Of a DNA stretch of 64,000 nucleotides, positions 1 through 9,670 are shown piece by piece. The position numbers and the translations under genes were made by a program. The stretch spans positions 1 through 64,000 of the forward strand of contig NZ_JAKRWF010000006.1 in NCBI RefSeq assembly GCF_022352215.1, given 5' to 3'. Position 1 is the first letter of the stretch, and the number at the start of each line of letters is the position of its first letter. This stretch comes from Flavihumibacter cheonanensis (lineage in GTDB: Bacteria > Bacteroidota > Bacteroidia > Chitinophagales > Chitinophagaceae). A model generated the notes under the pieces. It did not search any database. It was not told the DNA's origin and saw only the letters and a list, made by a program, of their open reading frames with translations.

Positions 1-112
1 TAGTAAGGAAAAAAACACACTTCTGAAGGCGAAGGGTGGTTGGAATTTCCCTTCTGGCTATCCTTTGCTTTCAAAAGAAAAAAGTTGATATTTTTTCACT
101 CCCTCTAAAGGC

Positions 113-2467
113 CTATATACATAGGAAACGCCAGTTGAAGCTGATTGTTGCTACCCTGCTGTCCCTGCTTTGATTGAATCTTTCCCGCACATTCTGGTAG
201 CGGATTTCACCCTGGATTTGTTGCGTAAAAAAGATATCTCTCATATTCAGACGGATCGTGCCTTTACCTTTCAGTACCTGTTTACCAATACCTGCTGCAA
301 CCTGGCCAAAGCCATAGATGGTAAATTGTGCATCCCTGCTTTTTGCATTGTAAAACCCGGATAATTCGGCGGACCATCCTTTGCCAAACTTAAACTGATT
401 GTTGATATTCCCGTTGCCGCTGAACATTTCACTGTCGAAATCACTGTTCATTCCAACGCCGTTAACCTTCTGGTAAGTGCCGGTAAGATTGATGGTAGCA
501 GACCACCATTTTGCCGGCTTAAGCTGTGCTGTCAGACTCAGGTTCAGGTTTTTCATATTAGCGAGGTTACCTTCCGTCAGAATAGTTACCCTGCCTTCGG
601 TTTTGAAGATTTGTGAGAAATATTGCTTGGTATCACCGTATTCCAATGAGGTAGTCAACCAACCCTTATAGGTATGCGAAAACTGAAAATTCCAGGTAAA
701 CTGTGGTTGTATGTAAGGGTTACCCACCTGGTATGTATATTCATTGATAAAGAAAAGGAAGGGGTTTAGTTGCTGATAGGCCGGACGATTGATTCTTCTT
801 CCGGTTTGTATTGTAAAAGTATGATTGGAATCCAGTTCATGTGTCAGGTAAATGCTTGGAAACAGGCTGGCATAACTGCGGCGAAAACTGGAGTCGTTTT
901 TTTCCGGATTTCCCAGTTGTTTGCCTTTATAACTGGTCTGTTCAAACCGGAGGCCACCTTGTGCAGACCATTTCCCGATTTTTTTATTGGTATTCAGGTA
1001 ACCTGCATAAATCGATTCTTCGTAGAGGAAATGATTGGTTTTACCATAATCCGGTATCCAGTTGCTGCCTGCGGAATTAAAATAATTGGCCTGGTTATTA
1101 GTTTTGACCCTGCTTGATTTAAGCCCGGCTTCCACCTTCCATTCGCCTTTCAGGATGGTGTTATAATCCGCTTTGGCTGTATATATTGAAATGGAAGCAG
1201 GTAAATCTCCTTTCAGGTATCCATCACTGACAACTGTTTCATCTGCAAGAGTAATAGTATTATGAAAAAGCTGGTTGTTCGTCATATCATAATGCATATA
1301 ATCCAGGTCAGCAGTCAACTCGGAGTTTTTATTGATCGTATGTCGCATATTCAGATTCAAAGTACCGTTGATCCATTTATTGGAGTTTTTACTGATAGTT
1401 TGAACCGTTGAATCCGTAATGCGATCGGTATCCATTAAATATCCGGTACTTATGCTGTTGTATTTTCGTGGAGATATAAAACCGGTGCCTGTAATTCCGA
1501 TAGTTGTTTTTTTATTCAGGGTATAATCAATGCCAGCCTTCAGCGAATTGTTATCTCCCTGCATGCGTAACATGGTTGGCTGATCAAAATAGCCGGTTGG
1601 GTTTCCGGCTGCATCCAGGTAGGTTCGTTTGATGTACAGGTTATTGAAATTCTTATTGGAGTTTTGAGTGTAGTTCAGAAACATATTGAACTTTTCGTTA
1701 CGATAATTGAGGTTCAATCCGTTATTGGTTTTGAAGTAAGCACCCTGACCATAAGAGAGATTAAGGCTTCCATTCCATCCGCGTTGTTTGTTCTTTTTGG
1801 TTTTGATATTAATGATGCCAGAGTTTCCTGCTGCATCATATTTAGCAGGTGGATTAGTCATAATTTCAATCTGATCCAGTTGGTTGGCCATCATATTATT
1901 GAGCAAGTTTACCAGGTCTGCACCAGTCAGATAACTGGGCTTGCCATCAATCAGAACGAGTACTCCCTGTCTGCCTTTGAGACTTATATTTCCATCCCTG
2001 TCTACTGAGATGCCAGGTGACTTTTCCAATACTTCCATGGCGGTTGCTCCTGCATTGGAAATACCTGCATCCACATTTACGATGGTTCTGTCAGGTTTCA
2101 CTTCAATCATCCGTTTACTGGCAGTAACTGTAACAGCTTTTAATTCATCAGAATTTTTGGAAAGAGGAACTACTTTCAGATCATAGTTCTCATTTTCAGT
2201 TTTCAGCGCAAACGCGGTGGTGTAATACGTTTGATATCCTACTGCTGACACCTGTAATAAATATTCACCTAGGTAAACCTGTTCCAGTTCGAACATCCCT
2301 GAGGCTCCGGCTACTGCCAGTTTCACCAGGCTGGAGTCGGAAGCATTCAACAGGCTTATCGTGGCTCCTTCCACAGCCTGCCCCTTTACCTTTCCGGTTT
2401 GTTGGGCAATTGCAGATAAGTTATTCATCAGTACGAATAAAACAAGTATAGAAAATCGATACAGCAT
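113..2467 (-). CDS. Outer membrane beta-barrel family protein (TonB-receptor-like)
   Basis: Predicted outer-membrane barrel of the Bacteroidota OMP_b-brl_3 family, related to TonB-dependent receptors; substrate unknown. Seen: signal peptide ending in SAIAQ, an N-terminal carboxypeptidase-regulatory-like beta-sandwich, a plug region with the motif VLIDGKPSY and PPAKYDAAGNSGIINIKT, then about 550 residues of alternating polar/aromatic strands. The open frame can be extended to a TTG at 2494, but ATG at 2467 directly starts the hydrophobic signal peptide, so I prefer 784 residues. The C-terminus ends in WRFLCI rather than the usual terminal aromatic strand plus short polar tail, so a small 3' end change is possible. 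It is divergent from an ECF sigma factor gene, which may control it (inference). Confidence 0.85.
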   Translation of the reverse strand: MLYRFSILVLFVLMNNLSAIAQQTGKVKGQAVEGATISLLNASDSSLVKLAVAGASGMFELEQVYLGEYLLQVSAVGYQTYYTTAFALKTENENYDLKVVPLSKNSDELKAVTVTASKRMIEVKPDRTIVNVDAGISNAGATAMEVLEKSPGISVDRDGNISLKGRQGVLVLIDGKPSYLTGADLVNLLNNMMANQLDQIEIMTNPPAKYDAAGNSGIINIKTKKNKQRGWNGSLNLSYGQGAYFKTNNGLNLNYRNEKFNMFLNYTQNSNKNFNNLYIKRTYLDAAGNPTGYFDQPTMLRMQGDNNSLKAGIDYTLNKKTTIGITGTGFISPRKYNSISTGYLMDTDRITDSTVQTISKNSNKWINGTLNLNMRHTINKNSELTADLDYMHYDMTNNQLFHNTITLADETVVSDGYLKGDLPASISIYTAKADYNTILKGEWKVEAGLKSSRVKTNNQANYFNSAGSNWIPDYGKTNHFLYEESIYAGYLNTNKKIGKWSAQGGLRFEQTSYKGKQLGNPEKNDSSFRRSYASLFPSIYLTHELDSNHTFTIQTGRRINRPAYQQLNPFLFFINEYTYQVGNPYIQPQFTWNFQFSHTYKGWLTTSLEYGDTKQYFSQIFKTEGRVTILTEGNLANMKNLNLSLTAQLKPAKWWSATINLTGTYQKVNGVGMNSDFDSEMFSGNGNINNQFKFGKGWSAELSGFYNAKSRDAQFTIYGFGQVAAGIGKQVLKGKGTIRLNMRDIFFTQQIQGEIRYQNVRERFNQSRDSRVATISFNWRFLCI

Positions 2468-2670
2468 GTCAGGTATTTGAAAACAAAATTTCAATTCCCT
2501 GGCGGTTACAAAAACCTAATTGGGATAACGGGTCAATAATTCCTGTCAATGCACAAGCGGTGAAAATCAAGTATGAAAGGCTTCGTATTTTATGAAAAAA
2601 AATTTGCCGGGAATGTAATTTCCGGGAGAGATTTGATACCTATTGAAAAATAGCTGAGATATACAGCACT

Positions 2671-3156
2671 ATGGAGGAAGCGTTTTTTTTATCAGAGATC
2701 AGGGCAAACCAGGGAATTATCTATAAGGTAGTATCTCTTTATGCTGCAGACCCCGAGGAGAAAAAGGATCTCTACCAGGAAATCCTGCTCCAATGTTGGA
2801 AGGGCCGGTTGCAATTCCGGGGGGATGCCAAATTCAGTACCTGGCTCTACAGGATCAGTTTGAATACGGTACTTACCAGTAACCGTAAGAAGACTATGAT
2901 TGAATACAAAGAAGTACTGCCTGAATCAGGCCAACTACCTCCCATTCAGTTTGAACAGGAAAATTCCAGGGCACTTCAGGAGGCTATTCGTCAGCTTACC
3001 GATTCAGACCGGGCTATCATTTTACTGCACCTGGAAGGTTATTCGAACCAGGAAATAGCCGACTGGATGGGGATTTCTTCCAATAGCCTGGCTGTAAAAC
3101 TGTATAGAATCCGTCAACGATTAACGAACCTCTTAAAAACACCGCATCATGACTGA
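2671..3156 (+). CDS. RNA polymerase sigma factor, ECF (sigma-70) family
   Basis: Extracytoplasmic-function sigma factor of 161 residues, the normal ECF length. Region 2 is seen at residues 10-75 (YQEILLQCWKG, FSTWLYRISLNTVL) and region 4 at about 105-155 with the helix-turn-helix GYSNQEIADWMGISSNSLAVKLYR. It redirects RNA polymerase to stress or envelope promoters; the targets cannot be read from the sequence. It overlaps the next gene by 8 bases, so the two are translationally coupled, the typical place for an anti-sigma factor. A short imperfect hairpin lies upstream at 2607-2625. Confidence 0.93.
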   Translation: MEEAFFLSEIRANQGIIYKVVSLYAADPEEKKDLYQEILLQCWKGRLQFRGDAKFSTWLYRISLNTVLTSNRKKTMIEYKEVLPESGQLPPIQFEQENSRALQEAIRQLTDSDRAIILLHLEGYSNQEIADWMGISSNSLAVKLYRIRQRLTNLLKTPHHD

Positions 3157-3760
3157 ACAAACTAAATGGCAGGATTGGAATCCGGAAGATGCGGATCTGT
3201 CCCGGCTCCTTAAGCCGGGCAGGATTCAGCGAATTCAGCCCGGCCACCCCTTAATGAAGCTAAAAAAGGCCTTGCTGATGAATATGATATGGGGTATCCT
3301 GATTTTTTTGTTTTACATCTATATCCTGATTGTTTTTCCCTTTTGGCCAATACTGATTACAATAGTTATTACCATGGCTTTTACAGCATATGTACTGTTG
3401 AAGGCGTGGAAACTGTACGCTTCCATTCAAACCACAGTTTCTGCTACAAGGCCGGTTTTGGAAGAATTACGCATGCATCATCGGGAAATCTCAGACTGGG
3501 GGAGTGTTCAACAAAAACTAGGTTTGCTGGTGTATCCTTTTGCGGCTGCCGGTGGTTACCTGAGCGGTGGAATTCTTGGTTCAGGCAAAACGATTGAAGA
3601 ACTGATGACGAAGCCGATTTTCGTTTACGCCCTGCCTGTTACTATGCTGGTATTGATTCCCATCTGTTACTGGCTGGCAAAATGGATGTTTAATAAGTCC
3701 TTTGGGAAACACCTTCGTTCATTGGAAGGTATCATACATTCACTGGAAGTGGACAATTAG
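3149..3760 (+). CDS. Membrane protein coupled to ECF sigma factor, possible anti-sigma factor
   Basis: I do not recognise a named family. The 203-residue protein has a soluble N-terminal segment of about 40 residues, two adjacent hydrophobic helices (about 43-90), a hydrophilic stretch, then hydrophobic segments near 128-148 and 160-180 and a basic/amphipathic tail. It overlaps the sigma gene by 8 bases. Position and membrane topology suggest that it binds the sigma factor at the inner membrane, but I see no zinc-binding anti-sigma motif (HxxxCxxC) and no FecR-like domain, so this is inference only. Tail sequence resembles that of other small proteins encoded next to Bacteroidota ECF factors. 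Confidence 0.7.
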   Translation: MTEQTKWQDWNPEDADLSRLLKPGRIQRIQPGHPLMKLKKALLMNMIWGILIFLFYIYILIVFPFWPILITIVITMAFTAYVLLKAWKLYASIQTTVSATRPVLEELRMHHREISDWGSVQQKLGLLVYPFAAAGGYLSGGILGSGKTIEELMTKPIFVYALPVTMLVLIPICYWLAKWMFNKSFGKHLRSLEGIIHSLEVDN

Positions 3761-3788
3761 TAGTAAATTCTCTTTTCAAAACCAAGTT

Positions 3789-4643
3789 ATGGATCAGAGA
3801 ATAATCCAGTTGTATGATGAATATACGCATCGCCCGCTTTCCCGAGAACAGTTTCTGAAAGGCCTGATAGCACTTACCGGTAGTGTTGCAGCAGCCCATA
3901 CCATTCTACCATTGCTGGAAGGAAATTACCGGGCAGCTGAGACGATATCTGAAAATGAACTGTATACAGAGCGGGTTGAATATGCAAGTCCGTTTGGTAC
4001 CATGAAAGCGTACCTGGCAAAGCCAAAAAAAGGCTCAAAATTTCCTGCTGTTGTAGTTATTCACGAGAACCGCGGATTAAATGCCCATATTGAAGATGTA
4101 GCCAGAAGAGCAGCTGCAGCAGGCTACCTTGCCCTGGCACCGGATGGTTTGTCGACTTTAGGTGGCACTCCTGCTGACGAAGATCAAGCTCGCCAATTGT
4201 TTTCAAAATTAATTCCAGAAGAAAATACTGCCCGGTTTGGTGCAGCAGTTCCCTATTTAAGTAAACGTGAAGATTGTACCGGCAGGGTTGGTGCGGTTGG
4301 TTTTTGCTGGGGTGGCGCGATGGCAAACCAACTTGCAGTCGCCGTTCCTGAATTGAATGCTGCGGTCGCTTTTTATGGAAGGCAACCAGCTGCTGAGCAG
4401 GTATCGGCCATAAAAGCTGCTGTACAATTGCATTACGCAGAGTTGGATGAACGGGTGAATGCAGGTATGGCCGACTATGAAACTGCATTAAAAGCAAATA
4501 ATATCCCCTATGAATTGTATCTCTACAAAGGAACTCAGCATGCTTTTCACAACGATACTTCCTCAGCCAGGTACAATAAAGAAGCCGCTACACTTGCCTG
4601 GTCAAGAACACTGGCATTTTTTGAAAAATACCTGCGTTCCTGA
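3789..4643 (+). CDS. Dienelactone hydrolase family protein
   Basis: Alpha/beta-hydrolase of 284 residues. Known family chemistry is ester/lactone hydrolysis with a Cys-Asp-His triad. Seen: the nucleophile elbow GFCWGGAMA, the catalytic His in QHAFHND, the conserved HENRGL loop after the first strand. The N-terminus RPLSREQFLKG followed by a hydrophobic stretch (LIALTGSVAAAHTI) resembles an export signal or membrane anchor typical of this subgroup. ATG at 3789 is chosen over an in-frame ATG at 3702 because the latter lies inside the upstream gene and would add 29 unrelated residues. Substrate unknown. It probably shares the sigma-factor transcript. Confidence 0.88.
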   Translation: MDQRIIQLYDEYTHRPLSREQFLKGLIALTGSVAAAHTILPLLEGNYRAAETISENELYTERVEYASPFGTMKAYLAKPKKGSKFPAVVVIHENRGLNAHIEDVARRAAAAGYLALAPDGLSTLGGTPADEDQARQLFSKLIPEENTARFGAAVPYLSKREDCTGRVGAVGFCWGGAMANQLAVAVPELNAAVAFYGRQPAAEQVSAIKAAVQLHYAELDERVNAGMADYETALKANNIPYELYLYKGTQHAFHNDTSSARYNKEAATLAWSRTLAFFEKYLRS

Positions 4644-4681
4644 TTTGGCAATTCAATAGCAGCTTCTGTTAATCGTCGTTT

Positions 4682-6937
4682 TTATTTAGCGATAGTCAGT
4701 TTCCTGGTTACAAGCTGATTGCCCTGCTGTATCTGCAGGAAGTATACACCAGGTGTAAGTCCGCCTACCTGCATCTGCAATTGGTTGATTCCATTCTGTA
4801 CTGCCATACGTTGTCCTTTTACCTGCCTTCCGTTCAGGTCAATAATCCGGATTTCGGCGGATCCGGCTTTTTGAGCAGGCCAGCTGATTAGCAAACGATC
4901 CTGTACTGGATTTGGGTAAATTTTAAACAATGGCATCAACTGGGCTCCTGATTCCATTTCGCTTGCAATTGCTGCGCCGCTACTTTCTTCCTCCTCATCA
5001 TCATCGTCGTCATCGTCATCATCGTCGTTATCGTCTTCTTTTTTAAAACTCAACTTCAGCGAATAACAATTTTTAGCATGGTAAGCTCCGTTTTTGCCCA
5101 CAACATAAATTGTATAACGCTCTTTCTTTTTGACATCGTCAAGCTCAATCAATTCATTGTTCTGACCGGTTTTAATGCTGCTTGAAATGAGTTTACCCCT
5201 TGAATCGTATAAATAAATATCGAAATCTGCAGGAAGGTTGGTCAATTCAACTTTTAATCCTCTGTTTGGATTTTTTGCATTGAAATAAAATCTGTCTGTA
5301 TCCAGCGGGTTTGATATCAGCGCTTTAATGGATGAATTCATTTTTAATTGAGTGCCAAGCAAACTGATTCGCTCATATGGATCAGAGCAGTTTTGAGAAA
5401 CCGGTCCTTCAGCAGGTTTGATGGCGAGATTGGAAAAATACAATAAGCCTATGCCCTGTTCATTTACAAGAATCGGAGCAGCCTGGTTATCGTGGCCAAT
5501 AAAACTAAGGCCGGTGGGGTTTCCCGCTGTTCCCGGACCACGAATAAAATCAATAATGATAGTATTCTTGTCAATCGAAATTCCGGTAATGGGGAAAACT
5601 CCTCCTTCAAGCCGGAAGGAACTGTTGAGATCACCTAAAGCACTATACGTAGCTTTATTATCTTCCAGGCTAAGGGTAACCTGGGTTGCCAGGTTTTCAT
5701 CACCTACTGCCGAAAAGGAGGCCTGCTTGGGCGCTGGTGCGTAAATAGAAGAGGGTAGATTTCTTACATTATAGATTTCTTTTTTAAGAAGATTTGTTAT
5801 CCAGTCTCCAAACAAGCCATACCCGTTTGGAAAATTGTAGTGACAATAATTAATTATACCGCCATCAAATAATTGTTGTGTAGCACCTGTTGATAGGATG
5901 CTGATATCTTTTTTCTCATCATCGAGCTGGCGTTGGGCCTCCTGGATCTGTAGTGCTCCGTCAACGGAGGCGATTCCACATCCAAAACGAATCTGAAAAA
6001 GGTAGACACCTGCGATGCCAGGAAAATCTTTTTTCCAGTCGTCATATAAATTAAGAAATGCCTGCTTGTATTGCTCAGTTGTTAACTGTATACCACTCAA
6101 AGCTCCCAACGCATCGGATTCACCCTGGTGCCATACAATAGCCCGGATATTTTTTTCAAATCCTGCTTCTTTTACCCGGCTAAGTAATCTGCCGTAGTTG
6201 GAACTAAGGTCATCTGGATTGGCATCATTGCGCTGGAAAAAATTAATCGGCTGCCCGGGGTCAGCTCCATTGAAGATGGCAATCGGTATTTTCAGATCAC
6301 CTGCCAGGTTGGATGCCATCCGCATGCCCCATTGCCCGGTGTTACCATTGTTTTCAAACCACACATTACCATCCCCAATAAACCATTCTTTGGAGAAACC
6401 GTAGGAACTGCTACCGCTGCCGTATACCCGAACAAAGTTCCGGTTGGGGGCATTAGCTGGAGCATTCGCATCGTTTTCAGGTGTGAAATTACCCCGAAGG
6501 TTGGCTACGGCATTAGATTGTCCCTGGATGATAAATGCATCTCCAGCTACTACCTGATCAGCTGATTGAAGCAAGGTTTGTGTCAGTCCCCTTACTCCAA
6601 AAAGATCGAACCGATATTCAGCCAGCTCGGCCTTAATTTCTTCTTTGATTTTAAAGTCAGCTTTTCCATTTCTGTATTTCAGCAGTAAAGAACGTTGTTC
6701 AACCAGCCGGTTGTTCCTGTATTTTTTCAGCAACAGGAAATTGTACCCGGTAACTGCATCTACACTGCCGGTAATGGGGATCTCTGCTTTATTGTTTTTT
6801 GGATTTCTTGGATATAGTTGTCTGTTCTGGGGATATTGGCTGATCTGAGCGATCGTCTGAAGCACAAAAACTGCAAAAAAGAGCGTAAGAGTTGGCCCCC
6901 GCCAATGGCGGAGAAAGGCCGGATAGCTGATTTTCAT
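4682..6937 (-). CDS. Secreted sialate O-acetylesterase-like (SGNH) protein with T9SS sorting domain
   Basis: Secreted carbohydrate-esterase-like protein of 751 residues. Order: signal peptide (1-31), a beta-sandwich (about 32-130), an SGNH/SASA hydrolase domain with GQSN (Ser141 as likely nucleophile) and WHQGESD (269-275), a second beta-rich region, a pre-peptidase C-terminal-like domain near 515-640, a run of Asp and Glu at about 633-652, and a C-terminal T9SS type A domain beginning YPNPV and ending in LTIAK. The tail predicts export through the type IX system and attachment to or release from the cell surface. Only 12 bases separate it from the upstream paralogue at 6950-9670, so they are probably co-transcribed. 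Likely role is deacetylation of a complex glycan; the substrate is not readable. Confidence 0.85.
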   Translation of the reverse strand: MKISYPAFLRHWRGPTLTLFFAVFVLQTIAQISQYPQNRQLYPRNPKNNKAEIPITGSVDAVTGYNFLLLKKYRNNRLVEQRSLLLKYRNGKADFKIKEEIKAELAEYRFDLFGVRGLTQTLLQSADQVVAGDAFIIQGQSNAVANLRGNFTPENDANAPANAPNRNFVRVYGSGSSSYGFSKEWFIGDGNVWFENNGNTGQWGMRMASNLAGDLKIPIAIFNGADPGQPINFFQRNDANPDDLSSNYGRLLSRVKEAGFEKNIRAIVWHQGESDALGALSGIQLTTEQYKQAFLNLYDDWKKDFPGIAGVYLFQIRFGCGIASVDGALQIQEAQRQLDDEKKDISILSTGATQQLFDGGIINYCHYNFPNGYGLFGDWITNLLKKEIYNVRNLPSSIYAPAPKQASFSAVGDENLATQVTLSLEDNKATYSALGDLNSSFRLEGGVFPITGISIDKNTIIIDFIRGPGTAGNPTGLSFIGHDNQAAPILVNEQGIGLLYFSNLAIKPAEGPVSQNCSDPYERISLLGTQLKMNSSIKALISNPLDTDRFYFNAKNPNRGLKVELTNLPADFDIYLYDSRGKLISSSIKTGQNNELIELDDVKKKERYTIYVVGKNGAYHAKNCYSLKLSFKKEDDNDDDDDDDDDDEEEESSGAAIASEMESGAQLMPLFKIYPNPVQDRLLISWPAQKAGSAEIRIIDLNGRQVKGQRMAVQNGINQLQMQVGGLTPGVYFLQIQQGNQLVTRKLTIAK

Positions 6938-6949
6938 AACTGCTAAGGT

Positions 6950-9670
6950 TTACTGATTAGTTGCAGTCAATTTACGGTTAATTATCATGTCTCCATGATT
7001 AATTTTTAACACATAATTACCTCTGGGGAGATTGGGTAGTGTTAGTCGATATTGTATTGGTCCGGTTGCCAGTTTTTCTTCTTTTACCACCCAGATTCGT
7101 CCCATCATATCAAGGATGCTGAAAGTAGTTTTTGAATTGGCAACTGCCTGGAATTCAACGATCAGGTAATTGCTCACCGGATTCGGATAAAGTCTTAATC
7201 CATGCATCGGAACTAAGTTGGCATCAGCAACTTCCACAGCGGTGCCTATTCCTAACTGATTGGTTCCTGAACCGAAAGACGGAGATCCGGCAGGCAGCGG
7301 ACTGGAAAATGCCTCGCCTCTTATTTGATAACAAACGGATGGTACTACGGTTCCCGTTTTACTGATCACTCTGATTCGATAGTTTGTATTCGATGGACCA
7401 AGGTTATAGTTGATTACTTCTGCAGTTGTACCACTGTTGGTAGAACTAGCCAATTCATTTCCGTTTACATCATAGAGATACAAATCATAATCTGCAGGTA
7501 AACTCCAAAGACTGATTTTAAAATACTGGAAATTCCAGGTTCTGAAACTGAACCAGTCAACATCGGAACTGCTTGCCAGAGAGGCAGACTGATTCGTATT
7601 ATGCGCTAATGTTTTTGATTCACTGATCGAATTGTTTGGTTCATAATTATCAGGGCAGGGGGGATCATTGGAAGGTGTCGGATCCGGATCTGGTGTTGGA
7701 TCTGGTGTTGGATCTGGAGTTGGATCAGTAGTGGGTGGTGGAGTTGGATTTGCAAGCGGACTGGAGAATGCTTCCAAAAGAAGTGAGTAACATCGGCTGG
7801 GATCATTTGCTCCGTTTTTGCCGACCACTCTCAACCGATAACTGGCATCAGCTAGCCCATCATTGTAAATAATGGTTTCATCTCCCGTTCCGCCGTTGGT
7901 AACTGATCGAATGAGTTCCCCGGTTGTTGAATAGAGATATAAATCATAATCTGCCGGAAGGTTACTTAATCGAACTCTGAAATACCTGAAACTCCAGATT
8001 CTGATATTAAACCAGTCCTCATCGTTACTGCTGCCAATGGAACCCTGAATTGTAGAGTTGTGTGGCAGAGTTTTTCCTGCAGAGATGGAATTGTTTGGTT
8101 CATAGTTATCCGGACAGATAGTGCCTCCTGTTGGAGGAGGTGTTCCAGCTCCTCCTGAGATGGGAAAATATTCGAAGTTGATAAGTCCCAACCCCTGGTT
8201 ATTAGTTATAATGGGAGAAGCTCCACCCTGGTGACTACGATATGACACACTGGTTGGGTTATTAAATGTGCCTGAGTTTCGTGAGAAACTGATATATATG
8301 GTATTCCCGTTTATGCTTACAGATTGAATGGAATAACTTCCGCCGTCAAGACGGAAATCCTGACTGATGTTTCCAGACAGATTGAAATTGGACTGCTGGT
8401 CTCTAAGTGTCAGTGCAATTTGAGTAGCAGCACCCGAACTGTTAAAGGAAGAAAAATTGGCTGATATTGGTTCAGGGGATTCTATTGATGCCGGCATGGA
8501 AGCTCCGTAAAGATCTCTGCGGACCAGGGAAGTCAGCCAATCGCCGATATTACGATATCCATCAACAAAATTGTAATGGCAAAATCCAAGGCCGTTATTT
8601 TCAAATAACTGACTGGTATTGGTACTTGCGATGGTTAGTATTTCAGTTGACTCTTTGTCAAGCTGTCTTTGTGCTTCCTGCACTTTGATGGTGTTATCAG
8701 GAGAACTGATCCCGCAACCATGTCTGATCTGTACAATATAAAACCGATTCAATCCCGGGTAATCCGATTTCCAATCCTGCTGCAGGCTGGTAAATCCGTT
8801 TTTGTATTGCTGGGTTGAAAGTTGTGTGCTGCTCAGCATTCCCTGGTTATCGGATTCTCCCTGGTACCAAAATAAGGCCCGAATATTATTTTTTAGTCCG
8901 GCCTCTTCTATCCTGCGAAGCAGTCTGCCGTAATTTGTATTGGTTGAAAAAGGGTTGGCGTCGTTACGCTGGAAATAATTAAGCGGCTCTCCTGGTATTG
9001 CGCCATTAATGATAGCCACAGGCACATTGGTGGCGCCCACAAGATTCGACCCCAAACGCATACCCCATTGACCAACATGGCCGTCTACATCATACCATAC
9101 ATTACCTCTTCCAATGAACCAGCTTTTGCTATAACTCATAGTTGTACTACCGCTGCCGTAAACCCGAACAAAGTTTCTGAATGGAGCATTACTCGGATCA
9201 TCAGCATTGTTCGCAGTATTCCCACTGCCACGCAAATTAGCAACAGCATTTGATTGCCCCTGTATTATATAGGCATCACCAGCAACTACATTATTGGCAG
9301 TTCGAATGTGATTTTCCGACCACCTGGTTGCTCCATAAAGTGCAAATCGATAGTTGTTACGCTCAGCCGGAATCTGAACACTAAAATTATAAGAGGCGGA
9401 ACCATTGAAATAGTTGAGTGTAAAAGAATAGCTGTTGATCCAGTTCCCGTCCCGGTATACATACAAACGTATTTGCCGGTAGTTGGAAGTTTGCGATACA
9501 TTACCTGAAACCGTTACTGTTGCTCTGTTGGTGTTCAGGTCTCTCGGGTATAACTGATTGTCGGATGGGAAAACGGATATCTGCGCATGGAGCGTTGATA
9601 CCAATAGCGTACACGAAAGCAGACATGCCAAAACAGTTGACATGTAATGCCAGGGGCGATGGGGTTTCAT
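6950..9670 (-). CDS. Secreted sialate O-acetylesterase-like (SGNH) protein with two PPC domains and T9SS sorting domain
   Basis: Paralogue of the next gene, 906 residues. Order: signal peptide (1-29), beta-sandwich (30-118), SGNH/SASA domain with GQSN (Ser140) and WYQGESD (268-274), beta-rich region, first pre-peptidase C-terminal (PPC) domain from about 518 (CPDNYEPNNSIS), a Pro/Thr/Asp linker made of PTPDP repeats, a second PPC domain starting with the same CPDNYEPNNSIS, and a T9SS type A tail (YPNPV, ending RKLTATNQ). The two PPC units are an obvious internal duplication that the sister gene lacks. Expected to be exported by T9SS and to deacetylate a glycan (family knowledge); catalytic His/Asp near residue 365 (CHYNF) fits the fold. 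Confidence 0.85.
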   Translation of the reverse strand: MKPHRPWHYMSTVLACLLSCTLLVSTLHAQISVFPSDNQLYPRDLNTNRATVTVSGNVSQTSNYRQIRLYVYRDGNWINSYSFTLNYFNGSASYNFSVQIPAERNNYRFALYGATRWSENHIRTANNVVAGDAYIIQGQSNAVANLRGSGNTANNADDPSNAPFRNFVRVYGSGSTTMSYSKSWFIGRGNVWYDVDGHVGQWGMRLGSNLVGATNVPVAIINGAIPGEPLNYFQRNDANPFSTNTNYGRLLRRIEEAGLKNNIRALFWYQGESDNQGMLSSTQLSTQQYKNGFTSLQQDWKSDYPGLNRFYIVQIRHGCGISSPDNTIKVQEAQRQLDKESTEILTIASTNTSQLFENNGLGFCHYNFVDGYRNIGDWLTSLVRRDLYGASMPASIESPEPISANFSSFNSSGAATQIALTLRDQQSNFNLSGNISQDFRLDGGSYSIQSVSINGNTIYISFSRNSGTFNNPTSVSYRSHQGGASPIITNNQGLGLINFEYFPISGGAGTPPPTGGTICPDNYEPNNSISAGKTLPHNSTIQGSIGSSNDEDWFNIRIWSFRYFRVRLSNLPADYDLYLYSTTGELIRSVTNGGTGDETIIYNDGLADASYRLRVVGKNGANDPSRCYSLLLEAFSSPLANPTPPPTTDPTPDPTPDPTPDPDPTPSNDPPCPDNYEPNNSISESKTLAHNTNQSASLASSSDVDWFSFRTWNFQYFKISLWSLPADYDLYLYDVNGNELASSTNSGTTAEVINYNLGPSNTNYRIRVISKTGTVVPSVCYQIRGEAFSSPLPAGSPSFGSGTNQLGIGTAVEVADANLVPMHGLRLYPNPVSNYLIVEFQAVANSKTTFSILDMMGRIWVVKEEKLATGPIQYRLTLPNLPRGNYVLKINHGDMIINRKLTATNQ

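Noticed and set aside
4057-4497. 146-codon frame opposite the dienelactone hydrolase
   Set aside because: Fully antisense to a well-supported gene, with His/Gln/Leu-rich low-information sequence and no start signal.
7675-7730. Short repeats as a possible CRISPR array
   Set aside because: Units are 12 bases, directly adjacent, and in frame as a PTPDP linker; there are no spacers.
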